Shown here: positions 32,401-39,528 of the stretch, piece by piece
Position numbering within the stretch: the first letter of the stretch is position 1
Layout of the letters: each line of letters opens with the position of its first letter
NCBI GenBank assembly: GCA_032716605.1
Contig: CM064509.1
Coordinates: 37,915,921-37,979,920, forward strand
From: Paralithodes platypus
Taxonomy: Eukaryota > Arthropoda > Malacostraca > Decapoda > Lithodidae
Length of the DNA stretch: 64,000 nt
Direction: 5' to 3'
Program-made: the position numbers and the translations under genes
The notes under the pieces: model-generated
Told to the model about the DNA's origin: nothing
Database searches by the model: none
The model's input: the letters and a program-made list of their open reading frames with translations, nothing else

Positions 32401-33504
32401 ATACCCCTGATGGTAACAAAGGCTTCTCAAAGACAACTGCAGAGGTTGAAGGAACTAAACTAAAGGTTTCTAAATACCCCTGATGGTAACAAAGGCTTTA
32501 AAGTATCCCCAATAGGCTCAAATTTGCGTCATATGCGTGAAAGGGTTATTGTAATCAACAAATACATGTGGCACTCCAAGGACTTGAACCTAGGAAACTC
32601 ATATCGAAATTCCGCGCACTTCAGCATTACGCTATCAAGACAGTTTATTTTTGTTTTTTAATCTGGGGGTGGCTGACTCGAGACAGAGCCACCCAGAGGT
32701 ATCCATAATGAAATATTATGGTGATATACAGTAATTGTTATAGCTGGATCAACATACCTGCACCACCGCGGGATCAACACTAATACATTTCAGTGGCTAT
32801 TGTAGTATAAATTCCATCAGTTTGTCTTTTGTCGTCGCCCCATGATTGCTTGCCGTGCCGTGTTCCCCTCACTATTCGTCATATTAGTAATGAATGCCCT
32901 CTTTATTCCCGTCCTTGTACGCTATATTTTGGCAAGAAAACGTTCTCTGAAAGTTTGACGGACTCCCGCCTTTTCCATATATCGTATCATTCTTTTTCTT
33001 AAATCTTGTTCCCTTATTGGTGAAATCTGATTAATCCCATCCCAACCTGATTTGCTCCTTCCTGCTCATCTTTGTTTTCTTTAATCCATGACCCCATTTT
33101 CTTTATTGCCGAATCCTTGGCTTTTGCTAAGGCCAGCCCTATGAGAGAAAAAAAACAAAAAAAATTCTATCAGCAGCCCTCCTCACTATCAAAACGTATA
33201 ATTTGTTACAAAAATATATAATTCGACGTCGTATACTTGAAATATCATTCCAAATAAAAGTAAGCCGCCTAGGATATTATAGAGTCGGTGGTAATGTTAT
33301 TAAAATGCCGTTGTTTTGGCCAGGCCCCACCGAGGAGCGGGAAGTCGATTAGGCGTGGGTGATGGGGCAGACACGTCACACTCCAGCCCATCCCAACAAC
33401 AACAACAACCTCATCCCCCCCGCCAGGACTACACCCGACAACCCTCGCAGGCGTCCGGGGGGGCTGTTCCTAAGACCCCCAAGTGGTTCAAGTTGGCTAA
33501 GTAG
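21637..33504 (+). CDS. ASPSCR1: TUG / ASPSCR1-like UBX-domain tether protein (11 coding exons)
   Basis: Joining 21637-21720, 22455-22510, 24161-24330, 24566-24749, 25617-25702, 27213-27443, 27747-27853, 28649-28782, 31450-31673, 31995-32172 and 33324-33504 gives 1635 nt, or 544 residues plus TAG. All introns are GT-AG and all phases agree. Residues 6-73 form the N-terminal TUG ubiquitin-like domain (VLCPNGRR, then NPDEYNLK). Residues about 84-165 form a second ubiquitin-like region. Residues 166-306 are a low-complexity Ser/Pro/acidic linker, about 382-457 a UBX domain (RVHFPDQF), and 534-544 the conserved PKTPKWFKLAK tail. The vertebrate protein is about 550 residues, so this looks complete. 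Known family role: TUG holds GLUT4-type vesicles at the Golgi/ERGIC, is cleaved to release them, and binds p97/VCP through its UBX region. The start is the first ATG of exon 1. A splice acceptor 28 nt upstream implies an untranslated 5' exon that I did not locate. Confidence 0.93.
21767..21982. mobile_element. 216-bp TIR element in TUG intron 1
   Basis: CTATAGGTAGCGCCAATGAA at the left and its complement at the right (TTCGTTGGCGCTACCTATAG) differ at one position. TA-type target is likely. The antisense open frame over it is a by-product. Confidence 0.75.
22193..22394. mobile_element. MITE family A, copy 4 (TUG intron 1)
   Basis: 202 bp, TA|CAGTCGCGCTAATAAGTGA ... TTATTAGCGCGACTG|TA. Confidence 0.88.
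22455..22510 (+). CDS. ASPSCR1: TUG exon 2 (residues 29-47)
   Basis: Acceptor ttgcag, donor AAA|gtaaga, phase 2. It encodes ILEDACKKEGFNPDEYNL, the helix and turn of the first ubiquitin-like domain. The split Lys codon is completed by exon 3. Confidence 0.93.
22585..22935 (+). mobile_element. Repeat A tip joined to LINE family B 3' UTR (TUG intron 2)
   Basis: 22585-22620 is the right end of repeat A. 22621-22935 is the family B 3' UTR in sense orientation, ending GGGATTGGGCCTGAG, TATA and a (TAGA)n tail. Confidence 0.75.
23153..23394. mobile_element. MITE family K, copy 1 (TUG intron 2)
   Basis: TA|CCGGTAACATGACGTAACTT ... AGGTCATTTCACGG|TA, 242 bp. The inner segment aaccacagttatgggataaa is shared with 33571-33793. 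Confidence 0.75.
23477..23600. mobile_element. pogo/Tigger-like end fragment
   Basis: TACAGTCAGGTCTCGATATAC, then cgcggttaa and, about 100 bp on, ccttatgggaattaattaat with cgttccagcc, resemble the terminal portion of Tigger/pogo DNA transposons. Only one end is present. Confidence 0.45.
23868..24081. mobile_element. MITE family C, copy 2 (TUG intron 2)
   Basis: The core and right end (GTGAGAGGG|TTAA) are intact. The left TIR is lost before gacgcgattt. Confidence 0.75.
24161..24330 (+). CDS. ASPSCR1: TUG exon 3 (residues 47-104)
   Basis: It completes the first ubiquitin-like domain (GIPNRCLLEVV, equivalent to the human LPNNAKLEMV strand) and begins the second ubiquitin-like region (TVHIITVAGTRLVHDF). 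Acceptor ttctcag, donor ACAG|gtaaca, phase 1. Confidence 0.93.
24566..24749 (+). CDS. ASPSCR1: TUG exon 4 (residues 104-165)
   Basis: It encodes the rest of the second ubiquitin-like region (TLFEILQHHES, then LRTLGLTHGKCMMR). The acceptor follows a long T-rich tract. The donor is GATGAG|gtaagg, phase 2. Confidence 0.93.
24885..25012 (-). mobile_element. tRNA-like SINE fragment (TUG intron 4)
   Basis: The - strand has GGTAGAGCGCTCGCCTGCTG (A-box region) and GGTTGACGATTCGAGTCTC (B-box region). Not a functional tRNA, since the acceptor stem does not pair. Confidence 0.55.
25240..25370 (+). mobile_element. tRNA-derived SINE (TUG intron 4)
   Basis: TAGCGTAATGCTTAGTG and CCAAGGTTCGAGTCCTGGG mark A and B boxes. 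A short body (catgtattcattactttc) follows. Related copies are at 31128-31245 (sense) and 32555-32645 (antisense). Confidence 0.65.
25465..25585 (+). mobile_element. tRNA-derived SINE, second family (TUG intron 4)
   Basis: GTGGTGTAATAGTTTAGATA and GAGTTTGAATCCCGGGAGG resemble A and B boxes. The tail (cattagtttattcaag, tttggggtttgtaatt) is shared with 44315-44430. Confidence 0.65.
25617..25702 (+). CDS. ASPSCR1: TUG exon 5 (residues 165-194)
   Basis: It is the start of the linker (HSMQSVESEGQAHV, then LSKRPKEHHNQ) and has no recognised fold. Acceptor tattacag, donor CAAG|gtcagt, phase 1. Confidence 0.88.
25768..25943 (-). repeat. Repeat A copy (antisense, TUG intron 5)
   Basis: It runs from attataatgtaaaacttgca to atgagcaagttaatctg. 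Confidence 0.75.
25944..26860 (+). mobile_element. LINE RT C-terminus split by a SINE (TUG intron 5)
   Basis: Left piece 25944-26154: FRELLPILTMKRMPL, LKGRVYASCVRSAMTYASET, WAVKVEDVKRME. Right piece from 26469: RNEMRMVRWMCGVRLQYRIT, ELRRRLGIKSIFEVM, RLGWYGHVERMDEQNWVKRC, PRGGPRKTWDRTIRADLKC. The frame resumes once the SINE and its duplication are discounted. The 3' tail is a short GTAT/TATC tract. This family is common in crustacean and fish genomes. Confidence 0.85.
26155..26468 (+). mobile_element. SINE family S with (CAA)n tail, nested in the LINE
   Basis: The 314-bp insertion starts gatttttcccttgcccctca, contains ccatggagtggcttcggtca and gttcggccaggcagcttggg, and ends in about 13 CAA units. 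AGAATGGA is duplicated exactly at 26147-26154 and 26469-26476. An internal block (gtttggtttcccgggcg) is repeated. Other copies are at 47265-47517 (antisense) and 48795-48880 (fragment). Confidence 0.9.
26877..27093. mobile_element. MITE family J, copy 1 (TUG intron 5)
   Basis: AGCCGGTATCACACGAG ... CTCGTGTGATACCGGCT, flanked by TAA on both sides. 217 bp, with an internal 30-bp duplication (ttgacctcataagctgccag). A 3-bp TWA target is typical of PIF/Harbinger. Confidence 0.88.
27213..27443 (+). CDS. ASPSCR1: TUG exon 6, linker (residues 194-271)
   Basis: It is a disordered, Ser/Thr/Pro/Gln-rich stretch with a PPPP run and SQSSEQPTQLSQ. It fits between exons 5 and 7 in phase and keeps the total length equal to the family length. 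The exact boundaries rest on the splice signals (ttttcag / CAAG|gtcagt), because the linker itself is poorly conserved. Confidence 0.82.
27475..27715. mobile_element. Repeat A, LINE B tip and MITE A relics (TUG intron 6)
   Basis: 27475-27518 is a repeat A piece. 27519-27565 is only the last about 45 bp of LINE B (aggaaaagtggggattggg, then TAGA). 27568-27711 is a left-truncated MITE A ending TTTGGCCGACTG|TA. Confidence 0.65.
27747..27853 (+). CDS. ASPSCR1: TUG exon 7, linker (residues 271-306)
   Basis: It encodes a Gly/Asp/Ser/Pro-rich linker ending TTPPTHNVIK. Acceptor ttttccag, donor AAG|gtactg, phase 0. A tandem pair of MITEs starts only 23 bp after the donor. Confidence 0.82.
27855..28322. 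mobile_element. MITE family A copies 6 and 7 as a tandem duplication (TUG intron 7)
   Basis: Elements at 27877-28087 and 28110-28321 each follow the same flank, ctgtccacacaaccaa, so the unit duplicated is flank plus element (about 234 bp). TIRs CGGTCGCGCTA(G/A)TAAGTC and TTATTAGCGC. Confidence 0.85.
28380..28600 (+). repeat. Repeat A fragments, two in tandem (TUG intron 7)
   Basis: Two 5'-truncated copies both end ttgcaagttttacatt(t), at 28471 and 28584. Confidence 0.65.
28649..28782 (+). CDS. ASPSCR1: TUG exon 8 (residues 307-351)
   Basis: It encodes DDTFFQLSVKEVTKLYMEQK, matching the human segment DEFFELTVDDVRRRL just before the UBX domain. The donor TT|gtatgt is preferred over one 4 nt downstream because only the former keeps exon 9 open. 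Confidence 0.9.
28809..30063. mobile_element. Family F element split by a TTAA insertion (TUG intron 8)
   Basis: The left part 28809-29097 (TTAAGGGcAGATTTCCAC, catgtttagccccattgct, cctggcgagcgatagcgaac) and the right part 29939-30063 (ggaaccggccttcggccggg, ctaaaaacctccccTTAA) make one F element. Compare the uninterrupted copy at 39529-39814. 28917-29038 is a four-fold 30-bp tandem (ttttaagaactctcggccca) unique to this copy. Confidence 0.75.
29102..29934. mobile_element. TTAA-flanked insertion inside family F (TUG intron 8)
   Basis: It begins CCCTCCAGCCCCGGC and ends GAGTTTGAAGGG, with TTAA at both junctions, and it interrupts the F sequence exactly between 'cctgtaat' and 'ggaaccggcc'. It contains a full repeat A copy at about 29430-29715. 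piggyBac-type by target site. Confidence 0.7.
30085..30652 (+). repeat. Repeat A copy split by a LINE insertion (TUG intron 8)
   Basis: The halves 30085-30165 and 30586-30652 join at acctttatcttg. ACCTTT lies on both sides of the LINE and is the probable target duplication. Confidence 0.7.
30166..30588 (+). mobile_element. LINE RT C-terminus with (GATA)n tail (TUG intron 8)
   Basis: An open 133-codon frame reads RAVEMNYLRSACGVTWRDRQ, EEVRRRCGVEVDVLECVK, LRWFGHMERMESERMTKRVY, GRGRPNMRWKDGVRNYM and VRGHPFGDHGIRQ, then stop and (GATA)4-5. It is 5'-truncated. The lack of mutations suggests a fairly recent insertion. A short relative is at 48265-48382. Confidence 0.85.
30770..30960 (+). mobile_element. 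tRNA-like SINE plus LINE B tip (TUG intron 8)
   Basis: TAGCGCGGTTGAGAGAGTACTC-like A-box region and GGAGGGTTCGAAGC B box, followed by tactcaggcccaatcccc and a G-run. Confidence 0.5.
30968..31420. mobile_element. Family F element carrying a SINE (TUG intron 8)
   Basis: TTAA|GGGGAGACGG ... CCCCCCC|TTAA. A tRNA-like SINE with CCTGGGTTCGAATCCACGG lies inside at about 31125-31250, between gcgagcctgtaat and ggaatcggccttcggccgg. Confidence 0.75.
31450..31673 (+). CDS. ASPSCR1: TUG exon 9, UBX N-half (residues 351-426)
   Basis: It encodes RELEDAPLRT (human KRLEEAPLVT), then YPVTHLRVHFPDQFVIQASF, the first strands of the UBX fold. Acceptor ctctag, donor CTTT|gtaagg, phase 1. Confidence 0.93.
31725..31970 (+). 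repeat. Repeat A copy (TUG intron 9)
   Basis: It spans from gactaattccttgaacgtga to ttgcaagttttacatttt, ending only 25 bp before the exon 10 acceptor. Confidence 0.75.
31995..32172 (+). CDS. ASPSCR1: TUG exon 10, UBX C-half (residues 426-485)
   Basis: It continues the UBX domain (TRHPARTLCEEESLVNAGCV) and runs into NARLYFSD and the post-UBX segment that includes SSFAGAINTLTGK. Acceptor tttttag, donor AAAAA|gtaggt, phase 2. Confidence 0.92.
32246..32545. mobile_element. MITE family C, copy 3 with internal duplication (TUG intron 10)
   Basis: TTAA|CCCTTTCAAGCATTTATGAC ... GCGTGAAAGGG|TTAT. About 75 bp (tcaaagacaactgcagaggt to taacaaaggctt) is duplicated inside, making it longer than the 210-228 bp of the others. 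Confidence 0.82.
32555..32645 (-). mobile_element. tRNA-derived SINE, antisense (TUG intron 10)
   Basis: The - strand has TAGCGTAATGCTGAAGTGCG and CCTAGGTTCAAGTCCTTGG, matching the family at 25240. Confidence 0.6.
32790..33160 (+). mobile_element. LINE 3' end relic with tail A-run (TUG intron 10)
   Basis: The + strand gives ECPLYSRPCTLYFGKKTFSE-like sequence (read across one stop) then SLTDSRLFHISYHSFFLNL, resembling the Cys-rich end after RT in Jockey-group elements. tttgctaaggccagccc and an A-run end it. Confidence 0.5.
33324..33504 (+). CDS. ASPSCR1: TUG exon 11, C-terminus and stop
   Basis: It encodes a Gln/Pro-rich stretch (five-Gln run) and the terminal PKTPKWFKLAK, like the PKWLKL end of vertebrate TUG, then TAG at 33502-33504. 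Confidence 0.93.
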
Positions 33505-33570
33505 GAATTATAAGTTATAGAATTGTTGAGCAGGTTTTTGCAGATTGATCGTTTTTTTAGATATTGAGTA

Positions 33571-33793
33571 CCGGTAACATGATGTAACTTCGGACAGGGA
33601 GATAACTTCGGACACTCTAGAAAAAATATACAATGAACCACAGTTATGGGATAAATACACGATGTTATGGAAAAACAAGTATGTCTGCGGTGTTCTTCCA
33701 TAATGCAGTCATTTTTCCATAACTGTAGCTTACATACTTTTATCCAGAAATGTCCGATGTATAGCCCCCGTCCCAAGCTAGGGCATTTCACGG
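33571..33793. mobile_element. MITE family K, copy 2 (TUG 3' UTR)
   Basis: TA|CCGGTAACATGATGTAACTT ... GGGCATTTCACGG|TA, 223 bp, 66 bp after the stop codon. Confidence 0.75.
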
Positions 33794-34087
33794 TACTGTG
33801 AATGAAAATTTAAGCTTATATAATTTTCTCTTCTGCATTCTATAAGAGATTATTTTAAATTGTTTAATAATACTCTTAGAAATGATATTGATGAGAGACT
33901 ATTTGATCATTTGGACAAGGCTGAGATTATACAGTACAGTACAGTACTGTAATTTGTACCTCCGTTACATGTAGTATAAACTCTGCCTTAGCCGATCATT
34001 TTTTATAAGTTTCTTTTTGTATGTTAGTTTCAATTCAATAACAGTTGACAGGACAAGGTTAGAGTAAATAAGTCCTGTATCCCATTA

Positions 34088-34295
34088 AGCCGCTGTCACA
34101 CGAGCGGTTTTTCCGTCAATTTAACATGAGCAAGTTTTTCTCGTATTATTTCGGTACATTTTCGCACGGGTATCGGAAACTAGACTGAAGGTAGATTATG
34201 TTAGGCGGCTGAATTCTGATAGTGTAATTTTTGAAGCTTCCAGACCATAATTGCCCATAAAAATTGCTCGAAAAAGGGCTCGTGTGACTCCGGCT
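34088..34295. mobile_element. MITE family J, copy 2
   Basis: AGCCGCTGTCACACGAGCG ... GCTCGTGTGACTCCGGCT with TTA on both sides, 208 bp. Confidence 0.88.
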
Positions 34296-34499
34296 TTATA
34301 ATAGTAAAGACACCATACTGTACTTTTCATTGCTGTGTTCTATATAATGTGTGTCATTGTTCACCTTTGCAATAAATCTCAGTTTTACCACAACTTATTT
34401 TACTTCAACTTGATTTGTTCCACACCTTTGGTATCCACACAAGTGAAGGTCAGGATTGAATTGTTTGGATTACAGTAATACCAATAACCCCCAAATTAA

Positions 34500-34720
34500 A
34501 TTGATTGAAGCATGTGATATTCCCAGGATTCGAACCTAGGATATCATCATCTCCGACGCCGTGTTTCCCCCCTGTGAAACCCCCGCTAAAGGATGACAAT
34601 GACAGAAACGTCTCCAGGCTACTTTGTCAAGACATGCCTCCTTTGCCCATGCCACAATGCCTCTTCCACTACGTGGAAGTTTTTCTTTAATATATTTTTC
34701 CACTTTCTTTTACAATGAGT
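34500..34720 (-). mobile_element. tRNA-like scrap and LINE C-terminus relic
   Basis: At 34520-34545 the - strand has a B-box-like GGTTCGAATCCTGGG. 34544-34705 matches the LINE end at 3178-3335. Confidence 0.5.
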
Positions 34721-34899
34721 GGATATTATACACAAATTTATGAAGATTTTTTTTCTTGAGCTGTCAATATCAATCTATATTTAGAGATATTTGGGACCTA
34801 AAAGTAAAAAAAATCTTGCTCCTTTGGCAAAAACTTATGTTTTGCAATTTTATAATTACAATACCTCTGAACTAATGGCCTTTTTCCCAATTCTTGGCA

Positions 34900-35450
34900 T
34901 CATGCGTTGGTGATACCAATAGCTAAACCTGGCAAAGATCCTCGTTCCCCCGCTAACTATCTATTCACTCAGGCCCAATCCCCTAACTATCAACCCATAT
35001 CGTCAACTGATGGAGATGGTTACTGTCTTTTGTCATGGTGCATCTGCCAGTTTCACATCCTTTCTCCTAATCAGTTTGGATCGCAACCATGCCTATCTAC
35101 TCTTGATTCTCCTGGATTCCACTATAAGGCCTGGTTTTGACTGCCGACATCACTGTCGCATTTTTTTTTAGATATTCTAAAGGCATATGATTCAGCCTGG
35201 CGTTATTCTGTCCACGTACTCTTTATGATCACGGTATACGTGGCTGCCTCCCGATCTTTCTCTCCAAGTTGGACTCCCCACTGATCGTACATTCGCTGTC
35301 CGGATTGAAGACATCCTATCGGACACTTTCCCGCTTCAACGGGCCTTCCCACAAGGGAGCGTTCCAAGTGGTAGTCTCTTTCCCATTGCCATCAATGGCG
35401 TTGTTTCATGCCTTCAGGTATGTCCAGAAGAGCGGGCCTGATCGGCGGGC
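34900..35450 (+). mobile_element. Jockey-like LINE RT relic
   Basis: VIPIAKPGKDPRSPANY (RT block 2), then LDILKAYDSAWRY, and in other frames IRGCLP-like, FAVRIEDILSDTFPLQRAFP and QGSVPSGSLFPIAINGVV. The order of blocks is right, but frameshifts and stops break it. A 21-bp insertion lies at 34962-34982. Confidence 0.75.
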
Positions 35451-35712
35451 ATGTTCGTCATCGGGCACACCATCAAAAAGCCCGAGCCCCCGTATAGCGA
35501 AATCACCAGGGGGTGCCCTGTGGCTTGAGGAACTACGACTCTGCCAGACGTAAGATAACATTGGAGGTTTATAGAAGGTTTATTTGCCTCCCACTTCTCT
35601 CACAAATCTCACTTCGTTGTACAGTAACACGGTTCACATCAGAAACTTGCGATATCTTGCCAGGAGTCCTACAGTGAGCCACCTAGTATTTGCTAATCTA
35701 AACCACTTGCAA

Positions 35713-36063
35713 ATAAGTTGATTCAACTTTATCGTCAAGATCCATACTTAAGGAACGTTAAAGGTTATAAGAACAGATAAACGAATAGCAGCACTGAAGG
35801 CCATTGCTGCAGAGATAAGGGCACATGGTGCTTCTGTTACAACGGATGACATTAAAAAGAAAATAGACACGCTACGAAACCAGCATAAGTGTGAAGCCAA
35901 GAATATGAAACTTTCAAAGAAGTCGGGAGCTGGGAGCGAGTGTTTATATCCCCATATCATTGTTTTCAGGATCTGTCATTCTTCACCGATAGTGACATAA
36001 GACCGTCAGTGTCAAACATGGACAGCCGCCACAATACCGAGGATATGACTTCTGATACTGAGG
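35713..36063 (+). pseudogene. MADF-domain (Adf-1-like) sequence, frameshifted
   Basis: Three frames together cover one MADF domain: IQLYRQDPYLRNVKGYKNR, then TDKRIAALKAIAAEIRAHGA and DDIKKKIDTLRNQHKCEAK with KKSGAGS, then LSFFTDSDIRPSVSNMDSRH. MADF proteins are SANT/Myb-related DNA binders common in arthropods, as host factors or transposon companions. The two frame changes and the lack of neighbouring exons point to a relic, though the last segment ends at a donor-like GAG|gtacgt at 36063. Confidence 0.65.
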
Positions 36064-36098
36064 TACGTAGGCATGCTCTGTCTCAGTTATAAAATTAA

Positions 36099-36324
36099 CC
36101 CCTTCAGACTCATATGACGCAGAGGTTGCCAGATTAGCAATAAGAAATAGAGTTCTCTCACTCTTATAATTACCTCTCCAAAATTAGTTTTCTGCCCACA
36201 GCTAACTCAAAGACAACTGCAGAGGTTGAAGTAACTAAACTAAAGGTTTGTAATACCCCTAATGGTAATAAAGGCTTTAAAGTATCCCTAATAGGCTCAA
36301 AATTGCGTCATATGTCGGAGAGGG
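36099..36324. mobile_element. MITE family C, copy 4
   Basis: TTAA|CCCCTTCAGACTCATATGAC ... ATATGTCGGAGAGGG|TTAA, 226 bp. Confidence 0.88.
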
Positions 36325-36599
36325 TTAATATAACACTTATGAGTTAAGGAGAGATGGTGCACTTGTTGGTCTTTTTTTTTTTAATTTATTTATTTATTAT
36401 GAGTCTAGTTTTCCCCCTAGACCTCTATCAAGCTTAAAAAAAGCATATGGCTGCCATAACCATCCCTTCTATTTAGCCATTCTTTGCACCATATTCTCCT
36501 TTTTCTTAAAACACATCAATAATTATGCTACACAATATTTTCTTCTCAGTAGTACTGGCCACCATGTTTAACTTACCGTACTCTACAACCTACTGGTAT

Positions 36600-37440
36600 C
36601 GTCGGCCACGGCCACCCATTCATCGACTCTTGCTGCGTGGACAACATTCACGGGCATGCCCGCCGGAATTTGTCCGCCGACCGCGCTGCCTGCAGGGCAC
36701 GCCCTCTCATCTGGACATGCCTTGAGGGAGCGTTGCGAGTGGCTCTCTTTCCCATTGCTATCAAAGGCGTGGTTTCATGCCTTCCTCAAGGAGTCCACCA
36801 TAGTCTATGTCGATGACCTAGCGAGATATTACTAGTCTCGCTCACTCCCAACGAATCCTTAATACAGCCATTCGTAATATTACCCACTGGGCAACGTCCG
36901 TTGGATTCCAATTTTTTTATGACAAATGCTGGCTCAAGGATCAGGATATCCATCTCAGGATCCTAAACACCCCCATAACAGTTTTCTCAGAGGTAAAGTT
37001 CCTCGGCCTATCTTTGATTCCCATCTCAATAGGGCTGCCCAGGTTCTATAGGTTTGGGTGAAATGTCATTCTACCCTCCACTTCCTCAAAACACTGTCTT
37101 GCTGTTCTTTCATTTCAAAATGTTATTAAGAGTCTTTTCCACATAGCGATTTTGATTAGTTCTGTAGCATTTATCTTGTCGTCCCAGTTTTGGTTAGTTT
37201 ATTTTGTAAGTTTTAAATTATAATTATACTTCTTGGGGCGCCACCCGGTCCACAATGCTCACTTTTTTCAAGGCCACCGTTCTCTCCATCATTGATTATG
37301 GGCGTTCTATCTATGGCGCAGCTTCTGACAACTTCACCCCATCCATCACAAGGGTTTACACCTTTGCTCAGGAGCCTTCCGATCAGCTCCCTCTCCATCG
37401 GTGTTAGCTGATATTGGTGAACTCCAGTTAGAGTACCATC
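36600..37440 (+). mobile_element. Jockey-like LINE RT relic, second part
   Basis: It reads LFPIAIKGVVSCLPQ, YVDDLARYY (catalytic box), a GNVRWIP-like block, FKATVLSIIDYGRSIYGAAS and then a SITRVYTFA-like block, with many stops. A repeat A piece at about 37120-37235 interrupts it. Confidence 0.65.
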
Positions 37441-37539
37441 GTAATCTTGTTACTATATGTGTAGGGCTTAAGCCTTCGAGGTAGCGATTCCCCTGCTAGC
37501 GAGCTCTTCCATGACCCTCTAGCTCCTGGCCTTTCCATG

Positions 37540-38270
37540 CAGCAGAGCCGAAACCACACTTACAGGCGCACCCTTCATATAAACCGTCACCCAGGGCCAG
37601 GCGTCTGATGGACTTATCTAGTCCAGCTTGTGCCTGACCCCTTCCCCCAAAGGACTACTTTTTCACTAGTCTATTCACAAGCATTCTCCATTCATTCCTG
37701 TTTATTACCACTTCCTTTGCCTGATCTATAGTCCATCCAAAGCTTGTCTTACAGTCTCTCCATCTTGAGGAGTCTTCCTGCCCTTCTATCTCCCCTTTTA
37801 TCAGACACTCATATTCTCTTCGCAAGCCTTTCATCTTCCATTTGTTCAACATGACCATACCAGCTCGGCACCCTTCTGTACTCTGGCCGACAAATGTTCC
37901 TGCTGCACCACTCTACGTACCTTAATTTCTCAATCGGTCTCTAAGAGTAACTCTACACACTCCTCAAGCAGCTCTTCTCCATCACATCCAGCTTCCTTCG
38001 CTCCTTTTCCTTCAGAGCCCATGTCTACGCCCCATAAATATCGGTTGGCATAACAATTCCTCGATACATTGGACTTTTTATTTTCATTGAGATTTCTCAC
38101 CTTCCACATACTGTACTTCCTTCACTCAGTTTTACCTACATTCCCATACCTCCACTCCTGCTTATCGTTTAACCTAGATATTTAAAACACTTTCCTCATT
38201 ATCTGCCTACCCCATTTTCCTACATATCTCAACATGCCCACCACACTTTCATGCACACCCTCCATATATA
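37540..38270 (-). mobile_element. LINE family B C-terminus joined to its 3' UTR
   Basis: On the - strand, decayed RT C-terminal sequence (KERRKLDVMEKSC-like; RRVQKGAELVWSC-like; TIDQAKEVVINRNEWRMLVN) runs into a 3' UTR with gtccatcagacgcctggccc and atatgaagggtgcgcctg. It links the coding and UTR parts of family B. Confidence 0.7.
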
Positions 38271-38339
38271 TATCGGCTCCCTGGGCCAGGTGGACATTCT
38301 TTCCCAACTTGCGCCCAACCCCCCTCTCCCAAATGACTA

Positions 38340-38460
38340 CCACATAGGGTGTACATGAAATATATAGCCATGGTTATTTCCAGAGATTTTGATTAGTTCC
38401 TTTGCGTATATCTTTTGTCGTCTCAGTTTTGGTTTGTTTATTTTGCAAGTTTTAAATTAT
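38340..38460 (+). repeat. Repeat A copy
   Basis: cacatagggtgtacatg... then gattttgattagttcctttg to ttgcaagttttaaatta. Short relatives lie at 41140-41200 (sense) and 46945-46995 (antisense). Confidence 0.65.
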
Positions 38461-38562
38461 ATGACAAAACTAGGACTAACATTGCTGGGCGCGATTTGGA
38501 GCCACCGCTTGAATTAAACCTATATGTGTGACTGAGGCAACACTTCTGGGAAGTAAAGTCTA

Positions 38563-38822
38563 TTCTCTGTAAGTAGGCGAGAAATCATAATCTCCATCCT
38601 CTGCAACTCAAAAAGGGCTAGAGTAAATTGGCTGTACATTTCTAAATAAATTCCTTGACTTCCCAAATGGTTGAAATATTAGCTCTTACTATAGTCTTTT
38701 TTGAGTTGCAGGTTAGGTCATTATTTCTCTCCTACTTGCACCGAATAGACTATAGTTCGCCATACTCTTTTTTGAGTTCGAAGTTAGGTCATGATTTCTC
38801 TCCTACTTACACCGAATAGACT
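38563..38822. mobile_element. MITE family L, copy 1 with repeated right arm
   Basis: TA|TTCTCTGTAAGTAGGCGAGA ... CTCCTACTTGCACCGAA|TA. The right arm is then repeated at 38750-38822. A full copy is at 46580-46833. Confidence 0.7.
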
Positions 38823-39528
38823 AGTTCGCCAGCCGTACATAAATTTAAAAATTTGGCAAAGTTTCTAGGAAAATATACCAATTTGAAAATACCAAAACCA
38901 AATTATTTCATCCAACCTAACGCCAAACATTCATCCGTCTAATATACAAAAGGATAAAGATATTTCAGAATATAAGGATAAGAATAAACTTTAATCTATT
39001 GAAAATTTATAAACTTCACTTGGTAAAATACATAACAAGATCCAGTAAACATTAGATAGCAACAAAGCAAGTGAAGAATTATTAAATTAACTTCGCTATC
39101 CAAAAGTCCATGAAATTTGCTCAATTACCCAGGATTTTGGTGCATAGTTATTACAAACAAATATATATATATACACCCACAACAACCGTCTATGGAATGT
39201 TTGGCTTCTTACTCTTGTCACTATACCCTATTTTTTTCCAGCCGAGGGTAAATTGCAATCTTTCCGTCCTGATTACTACGCTATTACCATGATTTTGTAG
39301 CGAATTATGCTGCCAATTATGAAAACTTTGCAATAATATGATTCATAACTTATCGGCATCATATTTTTCCAGTAAGAATCATAAAATAAAGTGCCGAAGG
39401 ATTAAATTTATCAGCAGCGGAAAAAATAGACTATAGGGCACCACAGGCATGGGATAGCCTAGATTATTGTATAGTAACTTTAACCCCTTCGGTAACGGCT
39501 AAGTCTTTTTAGCTTTAAGGGGAGATTT

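Larger units (their letters stand above)
33505..34376 (+). promoter_or_regulatory. Probable TUG 3' UTR and poly-A signal
   Basis: The first well-placed AATAAA after the TUG stop is at 34371-34376, followed by T-rich sequence. If it is used, the 3' UTR of about 870 nt contains two whole TIR elements (33571-33793 and 34088-34295). No transcript evidence is available here, so the site is an inference. Confidence 0.4.
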
